Origin: Candidatus Methylomirabilota bacterium
GTDB taxonomy: Bacteria; Methylomirabilota; Methylomirabilia; Methylomirabilales; 2-02-FULL-66-22
DNA length: 12,827 nucleotides
Assembly: GCA_016208645.1 (NCBI GenBank)
Contig: JACQXP010000050.1
Location: forward strand, 1 to 12,827
Reading direction: 5' to 3'
The translations under genes were made by a program, and so were the position numbers. Within the stretch, counting starts at the first letter, position 1; the number at the start of each line of letters is the position of its first letter. The notes under the pieces are model-generated. The model was not told where the DNA came from. It ran no database searches and saw only the letters and a list, made by a program, of their open reading frames with translations. Shown here in pieces: positions 7,312 through 12,827 of this stretch.

Positions 7312-7397
7312 GTGAGGCGTCAGGCGGAAGGCGTCAGGGGATAATCTGCCTCGCCCCTCATCCCTCACCTTTCACGCTTCACGCCTCCCGCCTTACG
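7312..7397. repeat. Heptad-built hairpin repeat (GTAAGGC/GTGAGGC family), gene-free copy
   Basis: The left arm (7312-7340) reads as heptads GTGAGGC, GTCAGGC, GGAAGGC, GTCAGGG. The right arm (7354-7397), read on the minus strand, gives GTAAGGC, GGGAGGC, GTGAAGC, GTGAAAG, GTGAGGG, ATGAGGG. The arms face each other around about 13 nt. The outer end of the right arm supplies the TAA that ends the broken tryptophan synthase gene. Confidence 0.75.
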
Positions 7398-8001
7398 GTG
7401 TTTTAGGCACCAGCCTCAGCGCCTCGTCAACGGCCGACTGCGAGAGCTCGAAATCCTCCAACTGTCCTGCCAGGTATCGCTTTCGTCAGGCTCGGGCAGG
7501 CCATGGGCTCCACGGCGACGATGCGCAGCCCCTTCGCCTTGCCCGACAGCTTGTCCTGGGCGATGCCCAGGCTGCCGGGGGAAGCGGGATCCTTCGCCAG
7601 GATGGCCCGGCCCGCCCGGGTCTCGGCGCTGGGGCTGGGCACCACCCTGCCTCCCCAGGTCTCCATTTGGGCTTGTGGCTCCCGGCCGGACTCACCCCCT
7701 CCCACTTGTAATAGATCCGGGCGGGGGTCTGGAGCGCCCGCTCCAGCCGGTGGGCCCGATACAGCGGGGACGGCCGCCAGAGGCGATAGATGTCCCGGAC
7801 CGGCTCCGGGATCTCCACCCAGCGCTCCTGGGTCATCTCCTGCTTGATGAGTTCCATCGGGAACAGCGGGGCCAGGTCGGCGGGCCCGATGGGCTGCCGG
7901 GTTCCCGGGTGGATGACCGGAGGCAGGGGGGACGGGAGATCCGCCTGGATGTTGTACCAGTGCGTCGGCAGGTCCTTCTCCGTCTTCTTCCAGCGTCCCG
8001 A
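7393..8001 (-). pseudogene. Broken TrpB2-type tryptophan synthase beta chain with three internal deletions
   Basis: The minus strand carries colinear pieces of a TrpB2-like protein. Piece one (about 8000-7670) includes LPTHWYNIQADLPSPLPPV, YRLWRPSPLYRAHRLE and GSHKP, the PLP-lysine motif. The reading then jumps frame near 7667 to METWGGRVVPSPSAETRAGR...SLGIA. At about 7558 it joins in frame to DKLSGKAKGLRIVAVEP. Near 7480 it shifts frame again to the C-terminus YLAGQLEDFELSQSAVDEAL, ending at TAA 7393-7395. The intact enzyme is about 450 residues; here only about 200 remain, so most of the PLP fold and the glycine-rich phosphate loop are lost. No start codon is recognisable before about 8000, where the frame runs into the ligase gene end. 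An assembly error cannot be excluded. Confidence 0.85.
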
Positions 8002-8017
8002 TCCGGGGGCGGGAGTG

Positions 8018-9292
8018 CTATCCCTTCCGGGTATCCACCACCCGGACCGCCTTGCCGGGCGGCCGCTGGATCTCGCCTTCCTTCACGAACCGGAACTCGG
8101 GGCGCAGGCCCAGGAAGTCGTACAATTCCCTGCGCAGCCGTCCCTCGGCCTGGCCATCGAAGGCCGGCCGCGCTTCCACCCAGAGGACCAGCCGCTCGCC
8201 GCCGCCCGCATCGCTCTCCAACTGGATCTGATACTCATGGCCCAGGCCGTCGTGCTGGAGGAGCAGCCGTTCGATCTGCTGGGGATAGAAGTTGATGCCG
8301 CGATAGACGATCATGTCGTCGCTGCGTCCCGTGAATCGCCCCAGGCGAAGGTGCGTCCGTCCGCAGACGCACCGGTCCCGGCAGACGACGCGGGTGAGGT
8401 CGCGGGTGCGGTAGCGGACCAGGGGCAGCCCCTCGCGCGTCAGCGTGGTCACGACCAGCTCCCCTTCCTGGCCGTCGGGGACGAGGCGTCCCGTCTGGGG
8501 GTCAATGACCTCCACCAGATAGTGGTCCTCCCACACGTGGATGCCCTGCTGGGCCTCGCAGTCTATGCCCAGGCCCGGGCCGCCCGTCTCGGTCATCCCG
8601 ATGATGTCGAAGCTCCGGACGCCCAGCCCGTCCTCGATCCGCTTGCGGAGCTGGTCGCTCCACATCTCGGACCCGAAGATGCCCACCCGGAGTCTCGTGG
8701 ACTTCAGGTCGAATCCCTCCTCGGCCGCCACCTCCATGATCCGCAGCGGGTAGGTGGCGATCCCGGTGAGCACCGTCGTCCCCAGGTCCCGCATGAGCTG
8801 GAGCTGCATGAGCGTCCGCCCCGCCCCGATGGGGATCACCATGGCCCCCAGGGCCTCGGCCCCGTAGTGGAAGCCGAAGCCGCCGGTGAACAGGCCGAAG
8901 GACGGCGTGACCTGGATCACGTCCTCCCGGCTGACGCCCGCCACCCCGTAGCAGCGCGCCATTACCTCCCGCCACTGGTCCACGTCCGCTCGCGTGTACG
9001 GATTGATGATGGGGTTGCCGGTCGTGCCGGAGCTCATGTGCATCCGCAGGAAGTCCCGGGGGGAGCCGCAGGCGAACCCGAACGGGTAGCCGTCCCGCAA
9101 CATGTCCTTCGTGAGGAACGGGAGTTCGTGGATGTCGGCCACGCGCAGGATGGCCTGGGGCCGGACGCGGCCGAGGTGCGCATGGTAGCCCGGGTTCTCG
9201 GCCGCGATCCGGGCGAGCGTCCGCCGCAGTCCCTGCACCTGGAGGCGCTCCAACTCCTCCCGCTCCAAGGTCTCAAGGCGTGGTCTGTTCAT
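8018..9292 (-). CDS. Phenylacetate-CoA ligase-like adenylate-forming enzyme (PaaK family)
   Basis: The protein has 424 residues, close to PaaK's usual 430-440. It makes an acyl-CoA from a carboxylic acid, ATP and CoA through an acyl-adenylate. Visible motifs in order: SSGTTGNP at 87-94 (phosphate loop), GMTETGGPG near 232-240, VRYRTRDLT near 292-300, a Cys-rich CRDRCVCGR stretch near 304-312, FTGRSDDMIVYRGINFYP near 320, and PPGKAVRVVD near the C-terminus holding the adenylation lysine (about 414). The ATG at 9290-9292 has GAAGG-like sequence upstream. It lies 24 bp after the CaiB-type gene and is probably co-transcribed with it. Aromatic acids such as phenylacetate or benzoates are the typical substrates; the specific acid is not determined. 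The gene end lies next to the trpB remnant. Confidence 0.92.
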   Translation of the reverse strand: MNRPRLETLEREELERLQVQGLRRTLARIAAENPGYHAHLGRVRPQAILRVADIHELPFLTKDMLRDGYPFGFACGSPRDFLRMHMSSGTTGNPIINPYTRADVDQWREVMARCYGVAGVSREDVIQVTPSFGLFTGGFGFHYGAEALGAMVIPIGAGRTLMQLQLMRDLGTTVLTGIATYPLRIMEVAAEEGFDLKSTRLRVGIFGSEMWSDQLRKRIEDGLGVRSFDIIGMTETGGPGLGIDCEAQQGIHVWEDHYLVEVIDPQTGRLVPDGQEGELVVTTLTREGLPLVRYRTRDLTRVVCRDRCVCGRTHLRLGRFTGRSDDMIVYRGINFYPQQIERLLLQHDGLGHEYQIQLESDAGGGERLVLWVEARPAFDGQAEGRLRRELYDFLGLRPEFRFVKEGEIQRPPGKAVRVVDTRKG

Positions 9293-9316
9293 GGGGCGCC
9301 TTCGTTTCCCTCCCGG

Positions 9317-10504
9317 TCAGATGATCCGCTCCCGTCGGAGCTGTGCGATCTCCTCGACCGTGTACCCGGCCCGTCGCAGCACCTCTTCCGTATCTTGCCC
9401 GAGCGCCGGCGACGGCCGAATCACCTGGGGACTGCCGGGGATCACCTTCACCGGGGTATTCACCACCTGCACCCGGCCGCAGCGGGGATGCTCCATCTCC
9501 ACCATCATCCCGCGGTGCAGGACCTGGGGATCCGACAGCACCCGGTCCACGCTGTTGATCGGACCCGACGGAATCCCCTCCGCGCGCAGCGCCGCCAGCC
9601 AGTCGTCCGCCGGACGGCTGGCGAAAACCTCTTCCAGGATCGGGACGAGTTCGTGCCGGTGCGCATGGCGCTGGGCATTGGTCGCGAAGCGGGGGTCCTC
9701 CACCAGGTCGGGCCGGGCAATGACGGCGCAGAGCTTGCTCCAGAACTTCTCCGTGAAGACGGCGATCACGATATGCCTGTCCTGCGTCCGGAACGCCTGG
9801 TAGGGAACCGCGGAGGCATGGGCCGACCCCACGGGTCCCGGGACCTCGCCGGTGACCAGGAAGTACTGCGCCACGTAGGTGAGCAGCGAGACCTGGCAGT
9901 CCAGCAGGCTCAGGTCAATGTACCGGCCCTCGCCCGTCCGCTCGCGCTGGAACAGGGCCCCCGCCACGGCGAAGGCCCCGAATAGTCCCCCGGCCAGGTC
10001 CCCCATCGGGAGGCCCATGCGAACCGGATCCCGGTTGGGCTCGCCGGTGATGCTCATGGCGCCGCCCATGGCCTGGAGGATCAGATCGAAGGCCGGCAGC
10101 GACCGGTACGGGCCATCCTGGCCGAAGGCCGAAATAGAACAGGCAATGATTCTCGGGTTGACCTGGCGCAGCGCTGGATACTCCACGCCCAGCTTCTCCA
10201 GGATGCCCGGGCGGAAGTTGTCCAGGACCACGTCCGCCCGCTGGACCAGGCGGAGGAACACCTCCCGCCCCCTGGGTGTCGTGAGGTCCAGCGTCAGGCT
10301 TTTCTTGTTTCGATTGATGCTGATGAAGTACGCGCTTTCCCCGTTGAGGAAGGGCGGCCCCATGGCGCGGACGGGATCTCCCCCGGCCGGGTCCTCCACC
10401 TTGATCACCTCGGCGCCGAGGTCCGCCAGGAGCAGCGACCCGTAGGGCCCGGCCAGCATGCGGGTCAGATCCAGGACGGTCACGCCGTCAAGCAGGTGAG
10501 CCAT
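9317..10504 (-). CDS. Class III CoA-transferase (CaiB/BaiF family)
   Basis: The protein has 395 residues, the normal size. It shows the N-terminal Rossmann-type block LDLTRMLAGPYGSLLLADLGAEVIKVE, the INRNKKSLTLDL segment, DNFRPG near 95-100, and the catalytic aspartate region MGLPMGDLAGG with Asp169, the same position as in formyl-CoA transferase. Family enzymes move CoA from a donor such as succinyl-CoA or formyl-CoA to a carboxylic acid by a mixed-anhydride mechanism. The interlocked dimer fold cannot be judged from sequence. It is followed 24 bp on by the PaaK-like ligase, suggesting two alternative ways of CoA activation or steps of one acid pathway. The ATG at 10502-10504 begins MAHLLDGVTVLDLTR, the standard start; no strong ribosome-binding site is visible. 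Confidence 0.94.
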   Translation of the reverse strand: MAHLLDGVTVLDLTRMLAGPYGSLLLADLGAEVIKVEDPAGGDPVRAMGPPFLNGESAYFISINRNKKSLTLDLTTPRGREVFLRLVQRADVVLDNFRPGILEKLGVEYPALRQVNPRIIACSISAFGQDGPYRSLPAFDLILQAMGGAMSITGEPNRDPVRMGLPMGDLAGGLFGAFAVAGALFQRERTGEGRYIDLSLLDCQVSLLTYVAQYFLVTGEVPGPVGSAHASAVPYQAFRTQDRHIVIAVFTEKFWSKLCAVIARPDLVEDPRFATNAQRHAHRHELVPILEEVFASRPADDWLAALRAEGIPSGPINSVDRVLSDPQVLHRGMMVEMEHPRCGRVQVVNTPVKVIPGSPQVIRPSPALGQDTEEVLRRAGYTVEEIAQLRRERII

Positions 10505-10601
10505 GATCGCAAGGCCTGCCTTTCCCGACTCTCACTGAAAAACGGATCGCTGGCCTGGCCCGATGTGATTCCCTGCAGCAGTCCGAAACCTCGAAAAATT
10601 G

Positions 10602-10639
10602 TTGACTTCTTCCTCATCACCCCGCTAAATTATATTTAG
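10602..10639 (+). promoter_or_regulatory. Promoter of the HicB-like gene, with a palindrome over its -10 region
   Basis: TTGACT (10602-10607) and TAAATT (10626-10631) are 18 bp apart, in an AT-rich patch unlike the surrounding DNA. The -10 overlaps a perfect palindrome, CTAAAT-TAT-ATTTAG (10625-10639), a plausible operator. On the minus strand the same patch contains an exact TATAAT (10629-10634), a possible -10 for the CaiB/PaaK genes, although its -35 is poor (TGTTCA). Confidence 0.5.
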
Positions 10640-10658
10640 ACCGGATGAGGTTGAACAC

Positions 10659-10913
10659 ATGAGCTCTGGAGCCAAGGTCAAAAGCTTCTTGTATACGGTC
10701 GTCCTGGATGAAGAGGACGATGGCCGCTGGAGTGCTGTGATTCCCGCCCTCCCCGGCTGCAACGCCTGGGGTTCCACAAGAGACGAGGTACTCACTGCCA
10801 TCCGGGAGGCCGCCCAGGCATACGTTGATGTCCTTCGCGAGGATGGGCGCCTCATTCCGGTGGAAGCCGATTCCCAGGTCGTGGAAGTCCCCCTTGTCAG
10901 CGTCACGGTATGA
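10659..10913 (+). CDS. HicB-like antitoxin / UPF0150 family protein, orphan
   Basis: The protein has 84 residues. It shows the HicB partial RNase-H-like fold pattern: YTVVLDEEDDGRWSAVIPAL, then PGCNAWGSTRDEVLTAIREA around 32-50, then a C-terminal strand with PLVSVTV. There is no ribbon-helix-helix or helix-turn-helix tail, so direct DNA binding is doubtful. In complete modules a HicA mRNA endonuclease (about 60-80 residues) lies next to it; none is visible on either side. The ATG at 10659 has GAGG 8 bp upstream, and the promoter lies about 28 bp before it. It is divergent from the CaiB/PaaK operon. It could be a toxin-less survivor or act with a toxin encoded elsewhere. Confidence 0.85.
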   Translation: MSSGAKVKSFLYTVVLDEEDDGRWSAVIPALPGCNAWGSTRDEVLTAIREAAQAYVDVLREDGRLIPVEADSQVVEVPLVSVTV

Positions 10914-10917
10914 CCGA

Positions 10918-11001
10918 TTGACGCGCAAGACCCTTGACAGTGTCCTTCAGGCCGTCCGTTGGACTGAGGATGATCTGAGACGACTAGGCCTCATCGCCTG
11001 A
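10918..11001 (+). CDS. Possible small ORF just after the HicB-like gene
   Basis: A TTG-start frame of 27 residues (LTRKTLDSVLQAVRWTEDDL, ending RRLGLIA) begins 4 bp after the HicB-like stop, in the +1 frame. The composition is protein-like and ends in a possible helix. It is too short for HicA and has no recognised motif; it might be a toxin remnant or chance. Beyond it, 11002-11163 holds no gene or repeat that I can identify. Confidence 0.2.
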   Translation: MTRKTLDSVLQAVRWTEDDLRRLGLIA

Positions 11002-11163
11002 AAAAATCCTCGGTCACTCCGCCCACCGACGAAATGGCGTCCCAATCCCCTCACTCCCATATCTACCAGGATCGTCCCCGAACAGGAGCTATCCCTTGAC
11101 CCCGTCTCGGCTACACCTGCTTTGCCAGTCTCAGGAACCGATCATAGGGGCCCAGTCATTTCA

Positions 11164-11184
11164 AATGCGGAATGCCGAATGCGG
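11164..11184. repeat. Three tandem heptads of the AATGCGG type
   Basis: Three consecutive 7-bp units (AATGCGG, AATGCCG, AATGCGG) lie just before the heptad hairpin that follows the first four-helix-bundle gene. Confidence 0.7.
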
Positions 11185-11193
11185 ACAAATGCC

Positions 11194-11269
11194 GTGAGTC
11201 GTAAGGCGGAAGTCGGAAGGGGAAGACGCCCTACTCTTCACCGGTTCTGGCTCGTGCCTTACTCCTTAC
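11194..11269. repeat. Heptad repeat at the 3' side of the first four-helix-bundle gene (GTAAGGC family)
   Basis: Heptads GTGAGTC, GTAAGGC, GGAAGTC, GGAAGGG occupy 11194-11221. Oppositely oriented units, GTAAGGA and GTAAGGC on the minus strand, lie at about 11256-11269. The stop codon of the four-helix-bundle gene (TAA, 11259-11261) falls inside the latter, so the repeat encodes the protein's last residues. Confidence 0.65.
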
Positions 11270-11630
11270 GTCCGTTGGTCTTTTGCCGCCGAATCAATCC
11301 GGTCAGCATCTTGTCTATGCGCACCATCTGCTCGTCCAAAGCATTCCAACGATCAGGTCTGAGGTATTCGAGATGTGTTGCTAGCTCAAGCAGCGTATCC
11401 AGCTCACTGAGGGACCCCTGTGCTATGTGCAGATAGTTCGCAAATTCTCGCTTCGTCTGGCGTGCCGCCCCTTCCGCGATGTTGCTTGGAATGCTCACAG
11501 CCGCTCTTCGCACCTGATCGGTTAAGGAATACTGCTCACCCCTCGGAAAGGCCTCCGTCGCTCTGTAAACGCGGCACGCGAGATCCATGGACAGCTTCCA
11601 CACATCCAGCTTCTTGTGCGGCTTCTCCAT
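11259..11630 (-). CDS. Four-helix-bundle protein (S23 / 23S rRNA intervening-sequence protein family)
   Basis: The protein has 123 residues, the typical size. It matches the family pattern KLDVWKLSMDLACRVYRATE, FPRGEQYSLTDQVRRAAVSI, SNIAEG at 49-54, then ANYLHIAQGSLSELDTLLEL. In solved relatives these four helices pair into a pentamer; related bAvd proteins assist diversity-generating retroelements. The cellular role of stand-alone copies is unknown. The ATG at 11628-11630 directly follows an AGGAGAGG site. The stop codon and last residues (GRKE) come from the heptad repeat. Heptad arms in opposite orientation flank the gene at 11194-11269 and 11633-11674, with RidA immediately beyond the upstream arm. 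Confidence 0.92.
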   Translation of the reverse strand: MEKPHKKLDVWKLSMDLACRVYRATEAFPRGEQYSLTDQVRRAAVSIPSNIAEGAARQTKREFANYLHIAQGSLSELDTLLELATHLEYLRPDRWNALDEQMVRIDKMLTGLIRRQKTNGRKE

Positions 11631-11632
11631 CT

Positions 11633-11674
11633 CCTCTCCTCCCCTCCCCTTACGCCTCCCGCCTTACGCCTTAC
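11633..11674. repeat. Heptad repeat arm between RidA and the first four-helix-bundle gene
   Basis: Read on the minus strand from the RidA end: GTAAGGC, GTAAGGC, GGGAGGC, GTAAGGG, GAGGGGA, GGAGAGG. The first unit contains the RidA stop TAA (11671-11673). The last units supply the ribosome-binding site of the four-helix-bundle gene. Confidence 0.75.
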
Positions 11675-12093
11675 GGTTCCTGTGACACGTCCGTAACGGC
11701 AACCCCCTCGATTTCCACCAGGATTCCCTCGTCGTACAGGCTTTTCACCTCGACCAGGGTCATGGCCGGGTAGTAGTGCCCGAAGACCGCACGATACGCC
11801 CGGCCGATGGCCTTCAGGTTGGCCTGGTACGCAGCCTTGTCCGAGGTGAAGATGTTCAGCTTCACGACGTCCTGCGGCGCTGCCCCGCCCACTTCGAGGA
11901 CCCGGCGGAAATTCGCCAGCGCCTGCTCGAACTGTTTGACGATGTCCCCCGCCCCGACCACCTTCCCGGCAGGGTCAAAGGCCACCTGCCCGGCGATATA
12001 GAGGGTGGCGCCCCCGAGGACCCTGACCCCGTAGTTGTATCCCGTGGGCTTGGCCAAGTCCGGTGGGGTGATGATGGTGCGCTCAACAACCAT
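11671..12093 (-). CDS. RidA/YjgF/UK114 family protein lacking the canonical arginine
   Basis: The protein has 140 residues. It has the Rid fold pattern: YIAGQVAFDPAGKVVGAGDI, QALANFRRVLEVGGA, DVVKLNIFTSD and VEIEGVAV. Archetypal RidA hydrolyses reactive enamine/imine intermediates with Arg105, within PARSCVEV. Here that stretch reads PAMTLVEV, so residue 111 is Met in place of the Arg. This places it among non-deaminase Rid subfamilies, whose functions vary and are often tied to catabolic clusters. The ATG at 12091-12093 has GGAGG 6 bp upstream. Heptad elements abut both ends: one starts at its stop codon, the other right before its ribosome-binding site. Its promoter may therefore lie inside the upstream element. 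Confidence 0.92.
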   Translation of the reverse strand: MVVERTIITPPDLAKPTGYNYGVRVLGGATLYIAGQVAFDPAGKVVGAGDIVKQFEQALANFRRVLEVGGAAPQDVVKLNIFTSDKAAYQANLKAIGRAYRAVFGHYYPAMTLVEVKSLYDEGILVEIEGVAVTDVSQEP

Positions 12094-12104
12094 CCTAATC
12101 CTCC

Positions 12105-12139
12105 GGAAACTGGAAGTTGGAAAATGGAAACTGAGAACG
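12105..12139. repeat. Heptad arm, 3' side of the second four-helix-bundle gene (GGAAACT family)
   Basis: Five units in register: GGAAACT, GGAAGTT, GGAAAAT, GGAAACT, GAGAACG. It begins directly upstream of the RidA ribosome-binding site. The orientation is opposite to the arm at 12605-12688. Confidence 0.75.
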
Positions 12140-12155
12140 GGCTACCCGGATCACT

Positions 12156-12590
12156 TCATGAGCCTTCTTGATTGGCCATCCACCGAGGCGTTGATCGGAT
12201 GTACCCGTTGAGAGATCTCGCGGCTTGAGCTTGCAGTGCCAGGAGATCCTCGAACATCTCAGGAGAAATGTATCCTTCATCCAGTGAGGTAATTAAATCG
12301 TCCTTGATTTCGGACAGCGACCCGCGGGCCATTCGGCAGAACTGGAGGTTTTCTTGATAATGATACCGTCCAAATCCTTCGGCGATATTTGAGGTGGCCG
12401 ACACGGAGGCCGCGTGGAGCTGCTTGACGAGGTTGAATTCTTCAGACTTCGGGAACGTTCGCGTAATTCGATAGACCTCGTGTCGTAGTTTTCTCGCAAG
12501 CTGCCAGCACTCGAGATCGGTAAAATCGGTAATCGGACCGCTGCGGGGTGCGCCAAACTCCCGTAACCCTTCCCCCGTTCGAGTCGTCAC
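12156..12590 (-). CDS. Four-helix-bundle protein, second copy (S23 / intervening-sequence protein family)
   Basis: The protein has 144 residues from the GTG at 12588-12590, which has GAGGGAGG about 8 bp upstream. An ATG at 12641 is in frame, but its first residues (MEAGNWKLEAGKREAG) are simply translated heptad repeat. The core matches the family: ITDFTDLECWQLARKLRHEV, FPKSEEFNLVKQLHAASVSA, SNIAEG at 67-72 and QFCRMARGSLSEIKDDL. It differs clearly from the neighbouring copy (for example SVSATSNIAEGFGRYHYQEN against SIPSNIAEGAARQTKREF), so it is not a recent tandem duplicate. The region is visibly AT-richer than the flanking metabolic genes. Heptad arms of another sequence family enclose it. 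The function is unknown; the start is uncertain. Confidence 0.88.
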   Translation of the reverse strand: MTTRTGEGLREFGAPRSGPITDFTDLECWQLARKLRHEVYRITRTFPKSEEFNLVKQLHAASVSATSNIAEGFGRYHYQENLQFCRMARGSLSEIKDDLITSLDEGYISPEMFEDLLALQAQAARSLNGYIRSTPRWMANQEGS

Positions 12591-12604
12591 CCTCCCGGCC
12601 TCCC

Positions 12605-12685
<81 letters not shown>

Positions 12686-12688
<3 letters not shown>

Positions 12689-12827
12689 GTACATGACCGC
12701 CCCGCCATCCACATTGATCGCCTGGCCGTGAATTCCCCTGGCTTCCGGGCTGGCCAGCATGAGGGCGACGACCGCCACCTCTTCCGGATGGATGAGCCGG
12801 TGCTGGGGACTGAGCGCCTCCAAAGCC
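12686..12827 (-). CDS. Short-chain dehydrogenase, C-terminal fragment
   Basis: Forty-six residues are visible, running in from the right edge and ending at TGA 12686-12688. The ending RLIHPEEVAVVALMLASPEA followed by GIHGQAINVDGGAVMY is the standard SDR C-terminus: the helix before the last strand, then GQxxxVDGG. This ending is common in 3-hydroxyacyl or 3-hydroxybutyrate dehydrogenases and in FabG-like reductases; the active site is outside the window, so the substrate is open. It is a different protein from the SDR at 6588-7283, which lacks this ending. It lies directly upstream of the second heptad element on the same strand as RidA and may once have been joined to it in an operon. Confidence 0.85.

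Noticed and set aside
7790..9985. A 731-codon open frame on the plus strand opposite the ligase and CaiB-type genes
   Set aside because: It is antisense to two genes with intact catalytic motifs, and its composition is typical of GC-rich shadow frames.
10914..11163. A HicA toxin gene beside the HicB-like gene
   Set aside because: No frame of 55-80 codons with the HicA lysine/GSH-like motif exists on either strand; only a 27-codon frame was found.

Overview
The window is high-GC bacterial DNA with densely packed, mostly minus-strand metabolic genes. Gene content (a branched-chain-type amino-acid/acid ABC importer with a Tat-exported binding protein, a class I CoA-transferase subunit, a phenylacetate-CoA-ligase-like enzyme next to a CaiB-type CoA-transferase, and TrpB2-type tryptophan synthase remains) suits a soil or subsurface heterotroph. 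The many degenerate heptamer repeats between genes remind me of metagenomic lineages such as Candidatus Rokubacteria/Methylomirabilota. That taxonomic guess is inference only.

Layout. 1-3166 (minus): an importer cluster transcribed livK-like > livH > livM > livG, with 4-bp overlaps between the last three genes and a perfect GC hairpin between livK and livH. 3392-4258 (minus): a lone GctB-type CoA-transferase subunit with an extra internal segment, separated from livK by an inverted repeat. 4539-5525 (plus): a divergent double-receiver response regulator with no output domain. 5670-6434 (minus): a NYN-domain nuclease with a LOTUS-like C-terminus. 6588-7283 (minus): a short-chain dehydrogenase. 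7393-8001 (minus): a TrpB2 gene broken by at least three internal deletions. 8018-10504 (minus): CaiB-type CoA-transferase followed by a PaaK-like CoA ligase, probably an operon for acid activation. 10659-10913 (plus): an orphan HicB-like antitoxin behind an AT-rich promoter with a palindrome. 11259-12590 (minus): two four-helix-bundle (S23/IVP, TIGR02436-like) genes with a RidA-family gene between them. 12686-end (minus): the C-terminus of a second short-chain dehydrogenase.

How the parts fit. The importer, the CoA-transferase subunit and the CaiB/PaaK pair could together take up and CoA-activate a branched-chain or aromatic carboxylic acid; the substrate cannot be read from the sequence.

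The most notable structure is the set of heptad (7-bp period) repeats. They form gene-free hairpins at 5574-5645 and 7312-7397. They also form oppositely oriented arms around both four-helix-bundle genes, using a different heptad sequence at each gene. Several arms begin exactly on the stop codon of the neighbouring gene. This resembles the stem-plus-ORF architecture of 23S rRNA intervening sequences, which carry the same protein family, and may be an undescribed intergenic element.
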